A DNA stretch of 64,000 bases, taken from assembly GCF_015624425.1 (NCBI RefSeq), contig NZ_CP049919.1:4154001-4218000 (forward strand), given 5' to 3'. A model generated the notes under the pieces. The model was not told the DNA's origin. It searched no databases and worked only from the letters and a program-made list of their open reading frames with translations. The translations under genes were made by a program, and so were the position numbers. The DNA comes from Roseateles sp. DAIF2. Lineage in GTDB: Bacteria > Pseudomonadota > Gammaproteobacteria > Burkholderiales > Burkholderiaceae_C. Shown here in pieces: positions 22,401 to 26,196 of the stretch. How positions within the stretch are numbered: the first letter of the stretch is position 1; each line of letters opens with the position of its first letter.

Positions 22401-23946
22401 CGCGACCGAGTTCGGCGGCGAGCTGGGCGGCGCGCTGCGCGAGGACCAGGGCGAGCCGCTGGCCGGCCGCATCAGCTTCAGCGACCGCGACGCCACCGCC
22501 GCCGGCCTGCTCGCGCAACAGCAGCGGCGCGGCCAGTTCGGCCTGTTCAGCCTCGAGGAGGACGGCCGCTGGACTTATCGCCTGGACCTCGGCTCCGCGG
22601 CGCTGCAGGCGCTCGCGGCCGGTCAGGTCGGCGAGGAGTTGCTGGAGTTCCGCGCGCTGGACGGCACCGTGGGCCAGCTGCGTATCCGCATCACCGGCCT
22701 GAACAATGAGGCCGAGATCGCCGGCGAACTCGCTGGCCGCATCAAGCCGGGCCAGGCCGACACGGCCTTGGGCCGGGTGCAGGTGCGCGACGCCGATGCC
22801 GGCCAGGCGCGCCTGCAGGCCGGCCGCTTCGAGAGCGCCTATGGCGTGCTGGAGCTGGCCGAGGATGGCCGCTGGACCTACCAGGCCAAGACCGGTGCGC
22901 CCGCCCTGCAGGCCCTGCTGGAAGGCGAGCAGCGCGAGGACAGCTTCGAGCTGCGCAGCGCCGACGGCAGCGCCATGGCCACCCTGCGCATCGCCATCAC
23001 CGGCAGCGAGGATGCGGCCCGCATCGAGGGCGAGCTGACCGCCACCCTGCGCCAGGACCACGGCGAGGCCCTGAGCGGCCGGCTGCAGGTGCAGGACCCG
23101 GACGCCGGCCAGGCGCGCTTCCAGGCCGGCGAGCAGCGCAGCGCCTATGGGGTGCTGAGCCTGGAAGCCGACGGCCGCTGGAGCTACCGCCTGGATGCCG
23201 GCTCGGCCGCGCTGCAGGCGCTGCGCGAGGGCGATCTGGTGGCGGACGAGTTCCAGCTGCGCAGCGCCGACGGCAGCAGCGTCACCCTGCGCCTGAGCCT
23301 GCAGGGCGTGGTCTCGCGCCAGCTCGATGTCGACGCGGCCCATGCGGCCCGCGCCGGCGATGCGGCCGCGCTGGGCCTGGCCGCCCGGCCGGGCTCCGGC
23401 TCGACGGCCGCCACGGCCGGTGCCGCCAGCCCGACCGCCGAGGCCCTGCTCGCCCTGCAGGCCCCGCAAGCGTCGGCCGCTGACAACGCGGTCGCACCGG
23501 GCGGCGGCCTGAGCCTGGCGATGGGCCTGAGCGACAGCCCGCTGCGCGCGGCCGATGCCGACGCACCGCTGGGCAGCGCCTTCGAGGGTGCCGACCCGCC
23601 GCCGACCACGCGCTACACGCTGGGCGCCCAGCTGTTCCTGCAGCCGCAGCAGCGCCAGCCGGACGAGGGCCGCTACGCGGTGGAGGCGCTGCGCGCCAGC
23701 CAGTTCCAGAGCGCCACGGTGCCGCTGAAGCTGGGCGTCGCGCAGGACGCGGTCTGGGCCGAGTCGGCCACGCAGGCCGAGGCCCCCACCGCCCAGTCCG
23801 GCGCGAACGAAGCCGACGCGAGCCCCGACGTCGGCAGCCTGGCCGCCGCCGCCCTGCTGGCCGCCCTGCTGCCGCAGCGCCAGGCCGGCATCACGGCACC
23901 GCGCGTGCGCTGGGATGCGCCGCTGCCCGCCGCCCGCAAGCGCTGA
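4495..23946 (+). CDS. Giant LEPR-XLL / DUF4347 surface protein with calcium-binding and VCBS repeats (6483 aa)
   Basis: An unbroken 19.4-kb frame from GTG 4495 (good ribosome-binding site) encodes 6483 residues, over 600 kDa. The basic N-terminus has no hydrophobic signal peptide but carries LEPRHLL (residues 40-46), the LEPR-XLL motif of very large surface proteins. Next come a DUF4347 domain (about 102-264), degenerate beta-rich modules with a shared TxxNxSxxDLxxDxxAAL element (about 980-2200), a Pro/Gly/Asn/Ser linker (2689-2766), and paired EF-hand/dockerin-like loops (2888-2928). Haemolysin-type GGxGxD repeats (about 4190-5820), four tandem VCBS repeats (about 5868-6273) and an Ala-rich tail ending in AARKR follow. 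It is probably a surface-attached or secreted adhesin or matrix protein needing calcium. No HlyB-type transporter is nearby; the following SecA/M50/HlyD genes are the likely exporter (inference). Confidence 0.93.
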   Translation: MNPTTPQQRRLNTAQRLRQALGLREHGAPRRERRLHVEALEPRHLLSAEGLVIPPAPDREAAESVLLLPQEQLLRQLQASTPALQGGAWFAAGTATEARAQEVVFVDPGVQGHQALLREALARRGSTPAPVEVVVLDPAQDGVSQISQWLAQRQGHELRALHLISHGEDGRLALGSGELNSSNLDAHAKQLKGWRAALAEDADLLLYGCDVAASERGQGFVQALAQLTGADVAASSNLTGVAARGGDWQLEYASGAIDALTLFQAGQAYEGLLQLDAASLNLNANLQAQMLSLLGKIDAAGAEALKNPLLNNALPGLSQSVNGALGLSSNTGAGQLFGLQAAASSYFGSAGAGASLQGLGGALESALKSAIGNKPAWSINVTPQFDPAAKEVQAGFKIRLSLDESQAKSFNQNGAWSGQARARFNLELDAGLLLPSLNAVSGAGDLPALARPSDAQSLISLRRFELGLDLTPDAGSANRFTLHAGVNTRLLDASDLDGQGRVSLVDYAASTGNGSNVAALLKQGQDARIEGTSAGTGFYGRLVGGALQLQTVTDTALDAVSANGLKSVFDGARKLGVQLDLGEVMGQKLPLVDAGLGALLTTADGRSLGDLLSFRTPQGSTVLDDYLADADAPSKTLSGLLARLREYLSGQGRYAHLEALATPGNGEFMNILTSTGAGGVPVLELDLNLTRDFLRRLSFKDQLKPLGLDFMAGAGAALTAQVNLRLRYDTSLDKSLTIGSLTARVHSGSGKLDAAMALGMLEARALGTVNFDSGTLTLNIGMPTGMPDQITAGAALKPAEIKSPYDAGYVALTDARVAAANSPQVSATIAFDVLGTIGAGSAGALSFETLAGGKPHVSLSFNGGAATLWSEVAAKPLSLNASRFEALASFANLDAVALTRMLQDLGNYLAELRDAGKFDALLPFTHQRLGEVLDFSKLVSQVVEQRLQQNVSAGVIAAKPIAPVLTEDSSFDVQIQRAGEAKPIVVSIVVKASETTGFTHINQLAQLIDRKLAAAMDGNLRWQPQGGAVAEVARLVQGGLVLSAALRSNEEQRIDLHAASGGFRLRLGNGGWTPELSLLSSLAEVQQALESLPEIGKGNVLVGGSAKHLVVSFVGARAGQAQALLEVQLGDAGAANAGGLLDVTTSNLVRGVDGRVWGQLAIQQARPDAGVELRVAATAGVAVSAVTSGSATADAVQRLSLVHAAGGSSFVITGTRPNGSSFSSTVTLPTSGTWSGAIESALNAALGAGGVVVKAADPAVVGFTQGVQHFDITFSGAGLAKQPIATLEVDGRELRGRLEADAALYTLTQARLPAGAQAGSNEIQRLAIDNAASGQLGFAVTLGGKYYESAGLDWNGRSAAAIKADLVAMLRQWDAQFSESGLEVRAVAGAASSWDIEFKGPWAGIDAPALQLRAGNLVSAHAADQALRPLDRLGFKIGGQDGQTSRITSFVSFDDLMERLQQAVNDSLAGTGQRFELNPRYDAASKSLLFDIRFAPALSTQGVALQLQDKVGPLSGLNAQASLDLQSQAWFSATLGLDMTQVNAFSLRAGGATSTVIGASGSGSPAFALLPGLDAKFKLVFDGEIYAFTLKASDTANNAGMADLRGDMQALLDAQAVAAGGVLARLGFANVGQAVKAQLDAKTGWLQLNSRAASESFRLSIDHAGDPMTALLGFKPMTLYPGAKAVKLPVNGQLGSDASLSLALDHSAPITLTVARDSSNTSLQDLVADFNAALAVTSVAGHAYLGAGGKGFANLGQLLQVVLNNGQLEIITLSRSVANLQLFVSGNSSAATELGFVNGQWARTKGAELFLQNVEIGGRYKAEVHGQNGALPATLAQPGQAKYGLLDLKFNELRTEYEGSLRFTLRAGPNAAPDARVSLNTLWDAVSSQDAQLGLGGPISTEASQEATGTPVQANGRLLRDIGLRVHVGSLQLDLVLRAADTATNQSVADLAVDLDAAIHAALQAKLGGTDPYAGHVFVSAALIPDPASKETDPAKVPKVEVLKFHAKATTLSLSQTPTQIYDAGTGRLFVDLPLTVAQGGTVLDVNLRAQASEGFASLEQLAAAIRKSILDAASAEKGRSDPGDVQRIKDLNTIIATALFPLDLVNGKLVAGLSGDTEVRGTAVDAQGKTLDLNEDAAKIYDAQGRLLHDLNLVVLKDGLAVPFTLTVAQSQAYAGLRDLLNGLKTALWTAVNAAKNDPANNDAAKLAKLDALLQSGEGLPVKLVNGQLEISSAGSLSVSVKPIQLSSFGIAGRLQLDETLSAISFGDFAGTGAPKAGLTIGGLEVRTPNGIASPVTPGTTLELRVAQVAELLAGRADSTQVSLVPNDGLGRLSALGELNWSDLTGDLKALPQLVGDLAGMGKFGELGRLIPLLGSNLKDVFGLQGLFDGVVAQLAQQGSGSLMELQQLLGKAFGIAPESVALGLDQSAGAEALTIKLPLGLAIDKRMPLKLLLREPELLNLLSADQRKQLEALAGSLGQLSDVDGTALMRVFGSLQLNLALGLDLSKGANRGRLFLYDHKKDAGATDTWADDEGTFASFSLSASGANMAFDSTQGIYSLSVRGGSAQVEEKAAWLLNSGDKASSAERLYLRPVNPLDAEQRKQQQKDSFDVWVDAGSFAKASLPLQLKLSDDLGQLALQQIAGFVNPMPLGTLDASFANLKDGFAKLGGATGLPEFKVQITEAAKPPRPPSTGNGNGGITPEGAPIDTADKPLPGSNLNPYQNSNAGSGASTGGALPGGSSGGGKPPIWGNGNNPSSNGFDVSLVLPQLKQWQADLVGLIEKATGGVSTPEKPINYSLIFLLRDPTIIVNTVDTLLGTVQKGLDAFSSVLDLPIIGDKLKDATQFIADLRGNLVNSLKEALSSAVQEYGGLDNALRMFLFKQLTLDTNGDKIINAADLAANPFRNFLQDYNNDGVITADDVVVEYIAGPQRALDPRIADYLGVNQGNAELFIPAVLPGQRTAWVTSGVNTPVYELDANGQVRLDENGQPIQKLRADGTPVYTVSAGNVVLDSGLQKIVDDVVGAIGSSAATIEALLKQMKAANDEVRKNGYPDTIEKMAKFVLKAYQDASTANYSYESLLRDVFGGSVALAAMKESAKDFKPSDAAKQEAAAQLKKDYAAGQYGIPPTLLKEFKEVLYKRATSMATELALGQASAIQFRMKLGQTYSPKLDLGFDIGVPGLNLKLDGGLDLRLGWNFYLGFGVDVNDGFYVVTNMPGHAGIGQTTNLLPDGTVNAQRPFLNNPLDSHINNLWLVGKPTQEAAVSELQFTVDAYLKAGSGNKPASLNAEVLVLNGTLTDNWDGWVKDNDGGVWGSGKDWITGDNVSTGYNRTNQLFGGKTGAEGSRTQFHGSFSVDLKDRGLFGIAALSGLTNGRLSFADLRAAKLADLIKVEWSAQAQVNMHMKLGTSLGGEGYLPNILGDFHLTWEASNKSAIAKKLDEFLGSGYDKLFHESLSVWMTDLRLDAGSFFSQFLAPIVDAVNKATGPIMPVIDALTTPIPGLSDLMGRDYSALDLAQDMSKIFGGNAKVDFVIAMAQMLKTLNSLPTANGLLIPVSEVIIIAGKKDRSMNLGGLAKLPVPEVKVPLPYREDAYRVEYGSGQQQGHVELKWGAGWKAGEISSTDLLKGKLPELTLDLAMDGKIPAPYETWRKDFTIDGVLDKQGRPVGFVLEVGYGWPELKISDVLAGNILPSFDVRVRCTTPDFDLRVLPQLKIKMPKLSAHVLGTDYEWSVPGVDANGYLNVAWPPGLAQLVDPNKAPAVLDLGVNFQLLEIRPFLAPLEIIPPKIHWIIAGKDHELAPPMSVVTQQFDAFKLKYSRFIDQNKTPVTIKLPDVYLPTLSLIDILPDLDFSLGDLTSWIPSIDIGIPDLNLPGQTTIGPKEGLENFKNALKKPGSALKFPIIADPTGTVLKLLSGKPADLMTFTPPKLEVKVGFRQMFPVFGPLFVGLAGEIKLQAALTLGFDTYGITQFLDSHRVTDIFNGFYLSDNIVNGVDKPEVTLSAKLVAVAELNLGIARGGVEGGIKLLGTLDLYDENMDNKYRANELIAAVSDDPLDVVSMKLKGSAFIAAYVEVLALFDYVRVFEYTFVDVTLFEWDHDPAAKKPVLGSMDGNELTLHMGSRIGSIDGNASVDKGASDRKRRDTTDGNEEFTLTEEGGLKVSAKLPNGNTYTKTFSGVGRVKAFAGAGDDLIDASALSANVSVLFIAGGGNDVLKGGAGNDTLIGSDNGVALLIGGGGNDTLVARGGATTMQGGSGSDRYRFLGSWGQTTIQDAEGANWLDFEAQTQAVTVNDAQLKAWQGGNSVQWAKADTIDRIRGGSGGDLLDFSGDEGDLLITLTGMNQGWVTNAAGGMTQTGLTAGAAQQAVGDDRGYGYKFEGFEHIVGGRGSDVVRVRDGAGISGSLTGDSTLGDRANQRNTLDFSEYSRGVTVNLEGSSAFGSANNSQVQVRGFHNLFGGQGADRLTGDGRNNLIVGNGGNDVLEGLAGADLLVADTFITYPNEAPKPAGLASVGDYLSLQSAGALAGFGGQGSAIGRTWIWKGQTLENQNLQGGRQTLKGGSGDDILMGALGSDSFNIGGSGEGNDTIMADLGLLMVDFHTRQVLFAKTFGHLGGGADQIYLGSGSNVVLAGAAGDSINGADAAEATNLILADHGEFSFKRALDAKGKWTFTEQDGFEHLLDHALSYVGESHAGNDSISLSNGSALVIGGGGADQIGFAAGNSTAKNFRFVAGDHARVETDARGGLTAFYSLDTTAGTGGDDRVLVGDPRDQSDRHLGHNYVIGGVGQDTVLTSAGQDEKTGQLTHGRAQSVDVILGDNGRIERHDSRVAGSVPNQLKRVASSDFNDTTIPADDLIVAGNGDKVVLGGSGADQIILAAYGEDQVAGTPQSNATRLVAGDNATIDFDSAGGMTDMVSTDSRAETGGRDIVNIGRSGSTTALGRNIVIGGMGNDDVFIAGHIDPVTGQISAGTGSSEDLVIGDNGEIRRTALSNKMLKAASTVIDKGGDDRIITGHGGQVLIGGFGADLIVGGNGTSLAIGDNGELLYDQLAKNGVLRQARSSDEAIGGDDRIQLAEGYKLMIGGFGRDTVDISASGHGLPTDMALFTGIMGLVNTSGLSGTALKAAQTENRGRTGRFVAGDNARAMFDNKGGLTDLLSTDAIAATGSDDQITLGQRDTQADLGLQVVLGGMGADQITVSAGASSEDVIFGDAGDYRRQSLSYALLSIASSNADKGGDDRISTGRGQKIVLGGMGGDRIDVATRGAADSAIVLGDSGRLSYDVSGSGLLQRVDSSDLGFGGDDRIRTGDGEVVVLGGYGRDNIAIESETRNFRVVGGDNAGLQFGLHPDSGARVLTDFVSSDASISTGDGDQIQIGPVGAENADMGEALVVGGMGADQMAVSGKTARVVMAGDNVELRRSSRGVLLSLASLGLDQGGGDSMTTVAGDVVMVGGVGNDIIRAGSGNSIVLGDSGRLVFDAGGSGALRQAVSLGLAQGGNDDIALGSAGAERDGDKIVIGGGGADTIQLLSARGSRPFDEARPDAASNPERVVAGDNAAIQLDAAGRMTDFLSLDADPATGGNDQISIIMSGLALPGNPLTDYNLVAGGVGSDRINIVGATRSRDVIAGDNLEYHRTDGSSADPARRYQHLFADAIYASVGGDDEIRTGAGRKIVLGGAGNDKVETLTQDEDDLNVVFGDAGSVAFDTSGSGALTQVFATQPQLGGNDRLTVGGGRSYVMGGRGSDVITVNASDEQRRFLIGDNAQIDFTAGQPSFIQSSGEDDTDPAQNVDLFNLPARGSQLIVGGGGLDLRSGGGIARDVQLPGAGSIDLRDPLNPVISVTVLGEYGELGLFGAPLTKPESKPGPDPVDPGVIVGTPTGEGRVAEDGSLVASGKLGLPALGGGAATFAPQALAGQYGRLSLAADGSWRYELDNASTQVQGLRSGESRLETFVLRTVDGSATVVSITVAGADDATEFGGELGGALREDQGEPLAGRISFSDRDATAAGLLAQQQRRGQFGLFSLEEDGRWTYRLDLGSAALQALAAGQVGEELLEFRALDGTVGQLRIRITGLNNEAEIAGELAGRIKPGQADTALGRVQVRDADAGQARLQAGRFESAYGVLELAEDGRWTYQAKTGAPALQALLEGEQREDSFELRSADGSAMATLRIAITGSEDAARIEGELTATLRQDHGEALSGRLQVQDPDAGQARFQAGEQRSAYGVLSLEADGRWSYRLDAGSAALQALREGDLVADEFQLRSADGSSVTLRLSLQGVVSRQLDVDAAHAARAGDAAALGLAARPGSGSTAATAGAASPTAEALLALQAPQASAADNAVAPGGGLSLAMGLSDSPLRAADADAPLGSAFEGADPPPTTRYTLGAQLFLQPQQRQPDEGRYAVEALRASQFQSATVPLKLGVAQDAVWAESATQAEAPTAQSGANEADASPDVGSLAAAALLAALLPQRQAGITAPRVRWDAPLPAARKR
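4612..4632 (+). other. LEPR-XLL motif of the giant protein (residues 40-46)
   Basis: LEPRHLL follows a cluster of arginines and precedes SAEG. The pattern L-E-P-R-x-L-L near the N-terminus is the defining motif of the LEPR-XLL family of very large, repeat-rich bacterial proteins. No hydrophobic segment is near, so it is not a classical Sec or Tat signal. It may be the export or processing leader (inference). Confidence 0.85.
4798..5286 (+). other. DUF4347 domain of the giant protein (residues ~102-264)
   Basis: The segment starts VVFVDPGVQ and includes LHLISHGEDG (His166) and DLLLYGCDVA (Cys209). DUF4347 is common near the N-terminus of giant cadherin/VCBS/RTX-type proteins. The hydrophobic strand-SHG followed 43 residues later by hydrophobic strand-GC resembles the His/Cys dyad of clan CD (caspase/CHAT-like) peptidases. 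Domain identity is well supported; peptidase activity is inference. Confidence 0.8.
7426..11075 (+). repeat. Degenerate protein modules in the giant gene (residues ~980-2195)
   Basis: At least six imperfect copies share a core of two beta strands followed by a helix of the form TxxNxSxxDLxxDxxAAL. Copies lie near residues 979, 1595, 1700, 1930, 2040 and 2160; examples are ASDTANNAGMADLRGDM and AADTATNQSVADLAVDL. Several later copies begin GRLL/GRLF. Divergence is high at the protein level, so recent duplication is unlikely. No family was recognised. Confidence 0.6.
12559..12790 (+). other. Low-complexity Pro/Gly/Asn/Ser linker in the giant protein
   Basis: Residues 2689-2766 are almost entirely Pro, Gly, Asn, Ser, Thr and Ala. 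They separate the first third, with its repeated modules, from the later portion, and probably act as a flexible hinge. Confidence 0.7.
13156..13275 (+). other. Paired EF-hand / dockerin-like calcium loops in the giant protein
   Basis: Residues 2888-2928 contain DTNGDKIINAADL and, 24 residues after its end, DYNNDGVITADDV. Both follow the Dx[DN]xDGxIxxxD calcium-loop pattern. The paired arrangement resembles a dockerin type I module or a secreted EF-hand pair; no cohesin is encoded nearby. Confidence 0.7.
17062..21960 (+). repeat. Haemolysin-type (RTX-like) repeat region in the giant gene
   Basis: The region begins with canonical nonapeptides (GGGNDVLKGGAGNDTLIG). It then continues as about thirteen longer units built on GGDDRI-xxG-xxxVxGGxGxD-xI followed by xGDNGxxxx. 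Typical unit starts include GGDDRIITGHGGQVLIGG, GGDDRISTGRG and GGNDRLTVGGG. Units are spaced roughly 70-110 residues apart. The Asp/Gly turns suggest calcium-dependent beta-roll folding after export. Confidence 0.8.
22096..23313 (+). repeat. Four tandem VCBS repeats in the giant gene
   Basis: Four units of about 100 residues each contain a YG-x-L-xL-xxDGxWxY core (for example YGRLSLAADGSWRYEL and YGVLELAEDGRWTYQ) followed by LRSADGS/DG and a closing beta strand with ITG. Units 3 and 4 are the most alike, sharing DADAGQAR/DPDAGQAR, AGxxxSAYGVL and LRSADGS, so this pair probably arose by relatively recent duplication. VCBS domains are Ig-like modules of adhesins. Confidence 0.88.
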
Positions 23947-23995
23947 CCGGGCTTCACGCTTTCACTCCAACCCCACCCTCAAGACAGGACCATCG

Positions 23996-24280
23996 ATGGA
24001 TACCACCACCAACAACACCACGCCGGCCACGCCCAATATCGTCTGGGACGACAGCCAGATGCAGACCAGCTACGCCAATGTCTGCAATGTGCTGGGCACC
24101 CGCGAGGAAATCATGCTGCTGTTCGGAGCCAACCAGGCCTGGCAGACCCAGCTGGCCGAGGTCAAGGTCGCCCTCTCCAACCGCATCGTGCTGAACCCCT
24201 ATGCCGCCAAGCGCCTGATGACCCTGCTGGAGCTGGGCCTGCGCGAATACGAGAGCCGCTACGGCGAACTGAAGCTCTGA
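23996..24280 (+). CDS. DUF3467-like small protein
   Basis: The ATG at 23996, preceded by ACAGGA, gives 94 residues. After a disordered Thr/Asn N-terminus comes a DUF3467-like fold: YANVCNVLGTREEIMLLFG, a strand with Asn-Arg-Ile-Val-Leu-Asn-Pro, then AKRLMTLLELGLREYESRYGEL. No signal peptide or membrane segment is present, so it is cytosolic. It lies 49 bp after the giant gene and 37 bp before the GAF-HlyD gene, in the place a secretion chaperone or targeting factor might occupy. DUF3467 has no firm biochemical function that I know of. Family assignment is fairly confident; role is inference. Confidence 0.75.
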   Translation: MDTTTNNTTPATPNIVWDDSQMQTSYANVCNVLGTREEIMLLFGANQAWQTQLAEVKVALSNRIVLNPYAAKRLMTLLELGLREYESRYGELKL

Positions 24281-24317
24281 GCCCTGCCCCGACCGTTCCG
24301 ACCCCGCCCCCGTTCCC

Positions 24318-26186
24318 ATGCTGAGTGCCGCCACCCCGCTGCCCGCCACCCTGTGGCAGGCCCTGCTCGATGCCGATCCGCTGCGCGATGGCGCCGCCTT
24401 CCATGGCGCCTGGCTGCAGGCCATGGTGCAGGGCCTGGCCGCCGGCGGCGCCAGCGTGGCCGAGGCGGTGCTGGTGCTGGACGGCCGCCACCTCGGGCCG
24501 CAGGGTCAGCCCGGCGAACTGCGCCCGGCCGCGGCCTGGCCGCTGCAGCAGCCCTGCTCGCCGGCGCTGGCAACCCTGTGCGAGGAGGCGCTGGCGCAGC
24601 GCGGCCCGCTGCAGCGCGCGCTGGCCGGCGGCAGCGCGCTGCTGGCCCTGCCCCTGCTGCAGCACCAGCAGTTGCAGGGCGTGGTCGGCGTGCAGTTCCT
24701 CGGCGCCCAGGTGCCGCGCCAGGCGCTGGACTGGCTGCGCTGGGGCCTGGGCTGGCTGCTCGGCGGCAACGGCCGCGGCGAGGAGGATGCGCTGCGCGAG
24801 CGCATGCTGCTGGCACTGGAGCTGATGACCGCGGTGATCGCCGAGCCCGACTGGCGCGCCGCCTGCAATCTGGCGGTCACCGAAACCGCGCACCGACTCG
24901 GCTGCGACCGCGTCTCGCTGGGCCTGGCCAAGGGCGGCCGGCTGCGCCTGCAGGCCCTGTCCAACGCGGCCGATTTCTCGGCCCGGCTGGACCTGGCCCA
25001 GGCGCTGGAGGCGGCGATGGACGAGGCCAGCGACCAGGGGCTGGCGCTGGCGGTGCAGGACGGCGCGCCGGCGCCCGGGCAGGACGGCGGCGCGGTGCTG
25101 CGCGAGCAACTGGCACTGACGCGCGGCTTCGGCACCGGCAGCGCGCTCTCGGTGCCCTTCATGCTGGATGAGCGGCGCCACGGCGTGATGCTGTTCGAAT
25201 GGCCGGCCGGTGCCGCGATGCCGGCGCTGGCGCAGCAGATGGCGCTGGGCCTGCCACCCCTGCTGGGCCGGCTGCTGCTGGACAAGCGCCATGCGCAGCG
25301 CGCCTGGCCGCTGCGTCTGCGCGACGCGCTGGCCGAGCAGGCCGCCAAGCTGTTCGGCCCGCGCCATGCGCTGCGCAAGCTGCTGCTGCTCGGGCTCGCC
25401 GGCCTGGCCGCCTGCCTCGCGACCGCCACCGGCCCCTACCGCATCGCCGCCAACGCGGCGCTGGAGGGCGGGGTGCGGCGCGTCGTCGCCGCGCCCTTCG
25501 ACGGCTTCGTCGCCAGCTCGCTGGTGCGCGCCGGCCAGGTGGTCCGGCAGGGCGAGCTGCTCGCGACCCTGGACGACCGCGACCTGCGCCTGGAGAGCGA
25601 GAAATGGGCCAGCCAGCAGACCCAGTACGCCAAGCAGGCGCAGGAGGCGCAGGCCCAGCACAGCCTGGCGCAGATCCAGATCTCGCTGGCGCAGATCCGC
25701 CAGGCCGCCTCGCAGCGCCGCCTCTCGGAGGCGATGCTGGCGCGCAGCGCGATCCGCGCGCCGCTGGATGGGCTGGTCGTCAGCGGCGACCTGTCGCAGA
25801 GCCTGGGCGCGGCGCTGAAGAAGGGCCAGACCCTGTTCGAGATCTCGCCGCTGGATTCCTACCGCCTGATCCTGCAGGTCGACGAGACCGACATCGATGC
25901 GATCGCGATCGGGCAGCGCGGCCAGCTGATGCTGACCGCCCTGCCCGGCGAGAGCTTCGCCTTCACCGTCCGGCTGCTGACGCCGGTGGCGCAGGCGCGC
26001 GACGGCCGCAACCAGTTCCGCGTCGAGGCCCAGCTGGAGCCCTCGGCCGCGCGCCAGGCGCTGTTGCGCCCGGGCATGGAGGGCATCGCCAAGGTCGAGA
26101 TGGGCGAGCGCCGCCTGGTCTGGATCTGGACCCACCGCATGGGCGACTGGCTGCGTCTGCAGGCCTGGCAATGGCTGGGGCTGTGA
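24318..26186 (+). CDS. GAF-domain HlyD-type membrane fusion protein
   Basis: 622 residues. The cytosolic half (1-350) appears to hold two GAF-like units: residues about 20-150 with LLALPLLQHQQLQGVVGVQF, and about 180-310 with GCDRVSLGLAKGGRLRL and a later ALSVPFMLDERRHGVMLFEW. A transmembrane helix near residue 360 is followed by a HlyD/biotinyl-lipoyl domain (VVAAPFDGFVASS, then AIRAPLDGLVVSGDLSQSLGAALKKGQTLFEI), an intervening coiled coil, and a beta-barrel part. This is a periplasmic adaptor with a cytosolic sensor, which could gate export in response to a small ligand or protein. It is 10 bp upstream of the M50 gene. The GAF ligand cannot be predicted. Confidence 0.88.
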   Translation: MLSAATPLPATLWQALLDADPLRDGAAFHGAWLQAMVQGLAAGGASVAEAVLVLDGRHLGPQGQPGELRPAAAWPLQQPCSPALATLCEEALAQRGPLQRALAGGSALLALPLLQHQQLQGVVGVQFLGAQVPRQALDWLRWGLGWLLGGNGRGEEDALRERMLLALELMTAVIAEPDWRAACNLAVTETAHRLGCDRVSLGLAKGGRLRLQALSNAADFSARLDLAQALEAAMDEASDQGLALAVQDGAPAPGQDGGAVLREQLALTRGFGTGSALSVPFMLDERRHGVMLFEWPAGAAMPALAQQMALGLPPLLGRLLLDKRHAQRAWPLRLRDALAEQAAKLFGPRHALRKLLLLGLAGLAACLATATGPYRIAANAALEGGVRRVVAAPFDGFVASSLVRAGQVVRQGELLATLDDRDLRLESEKWASQQTQYAKQAQEAQAQHSLAQIQISLAQIRQAASQRRLSEAMLARSAIRAPLDGLVVSGDLSQSLGAALKKGQTLFEISPLDSYRLILQVDETDIDAIAIGQRGQLMLTALPGESFAFTVRLLTPVAQARDGRNQFRVEAQLEPSAARQALLRPGMEGIAKVEMGERRLVWIWTHRMGDWLRLQAWQWLGL

Positions 26187-26196
26187 GGACCGACCG

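Noticed and set aside
14230..23469. 3079-codon open frame on the minus strand opposite the giant gene
   Set aside because: Same reason: an Ala/Val/Gln/Asp-rich antisense shadow of the repeat region, with no recognisable domain.
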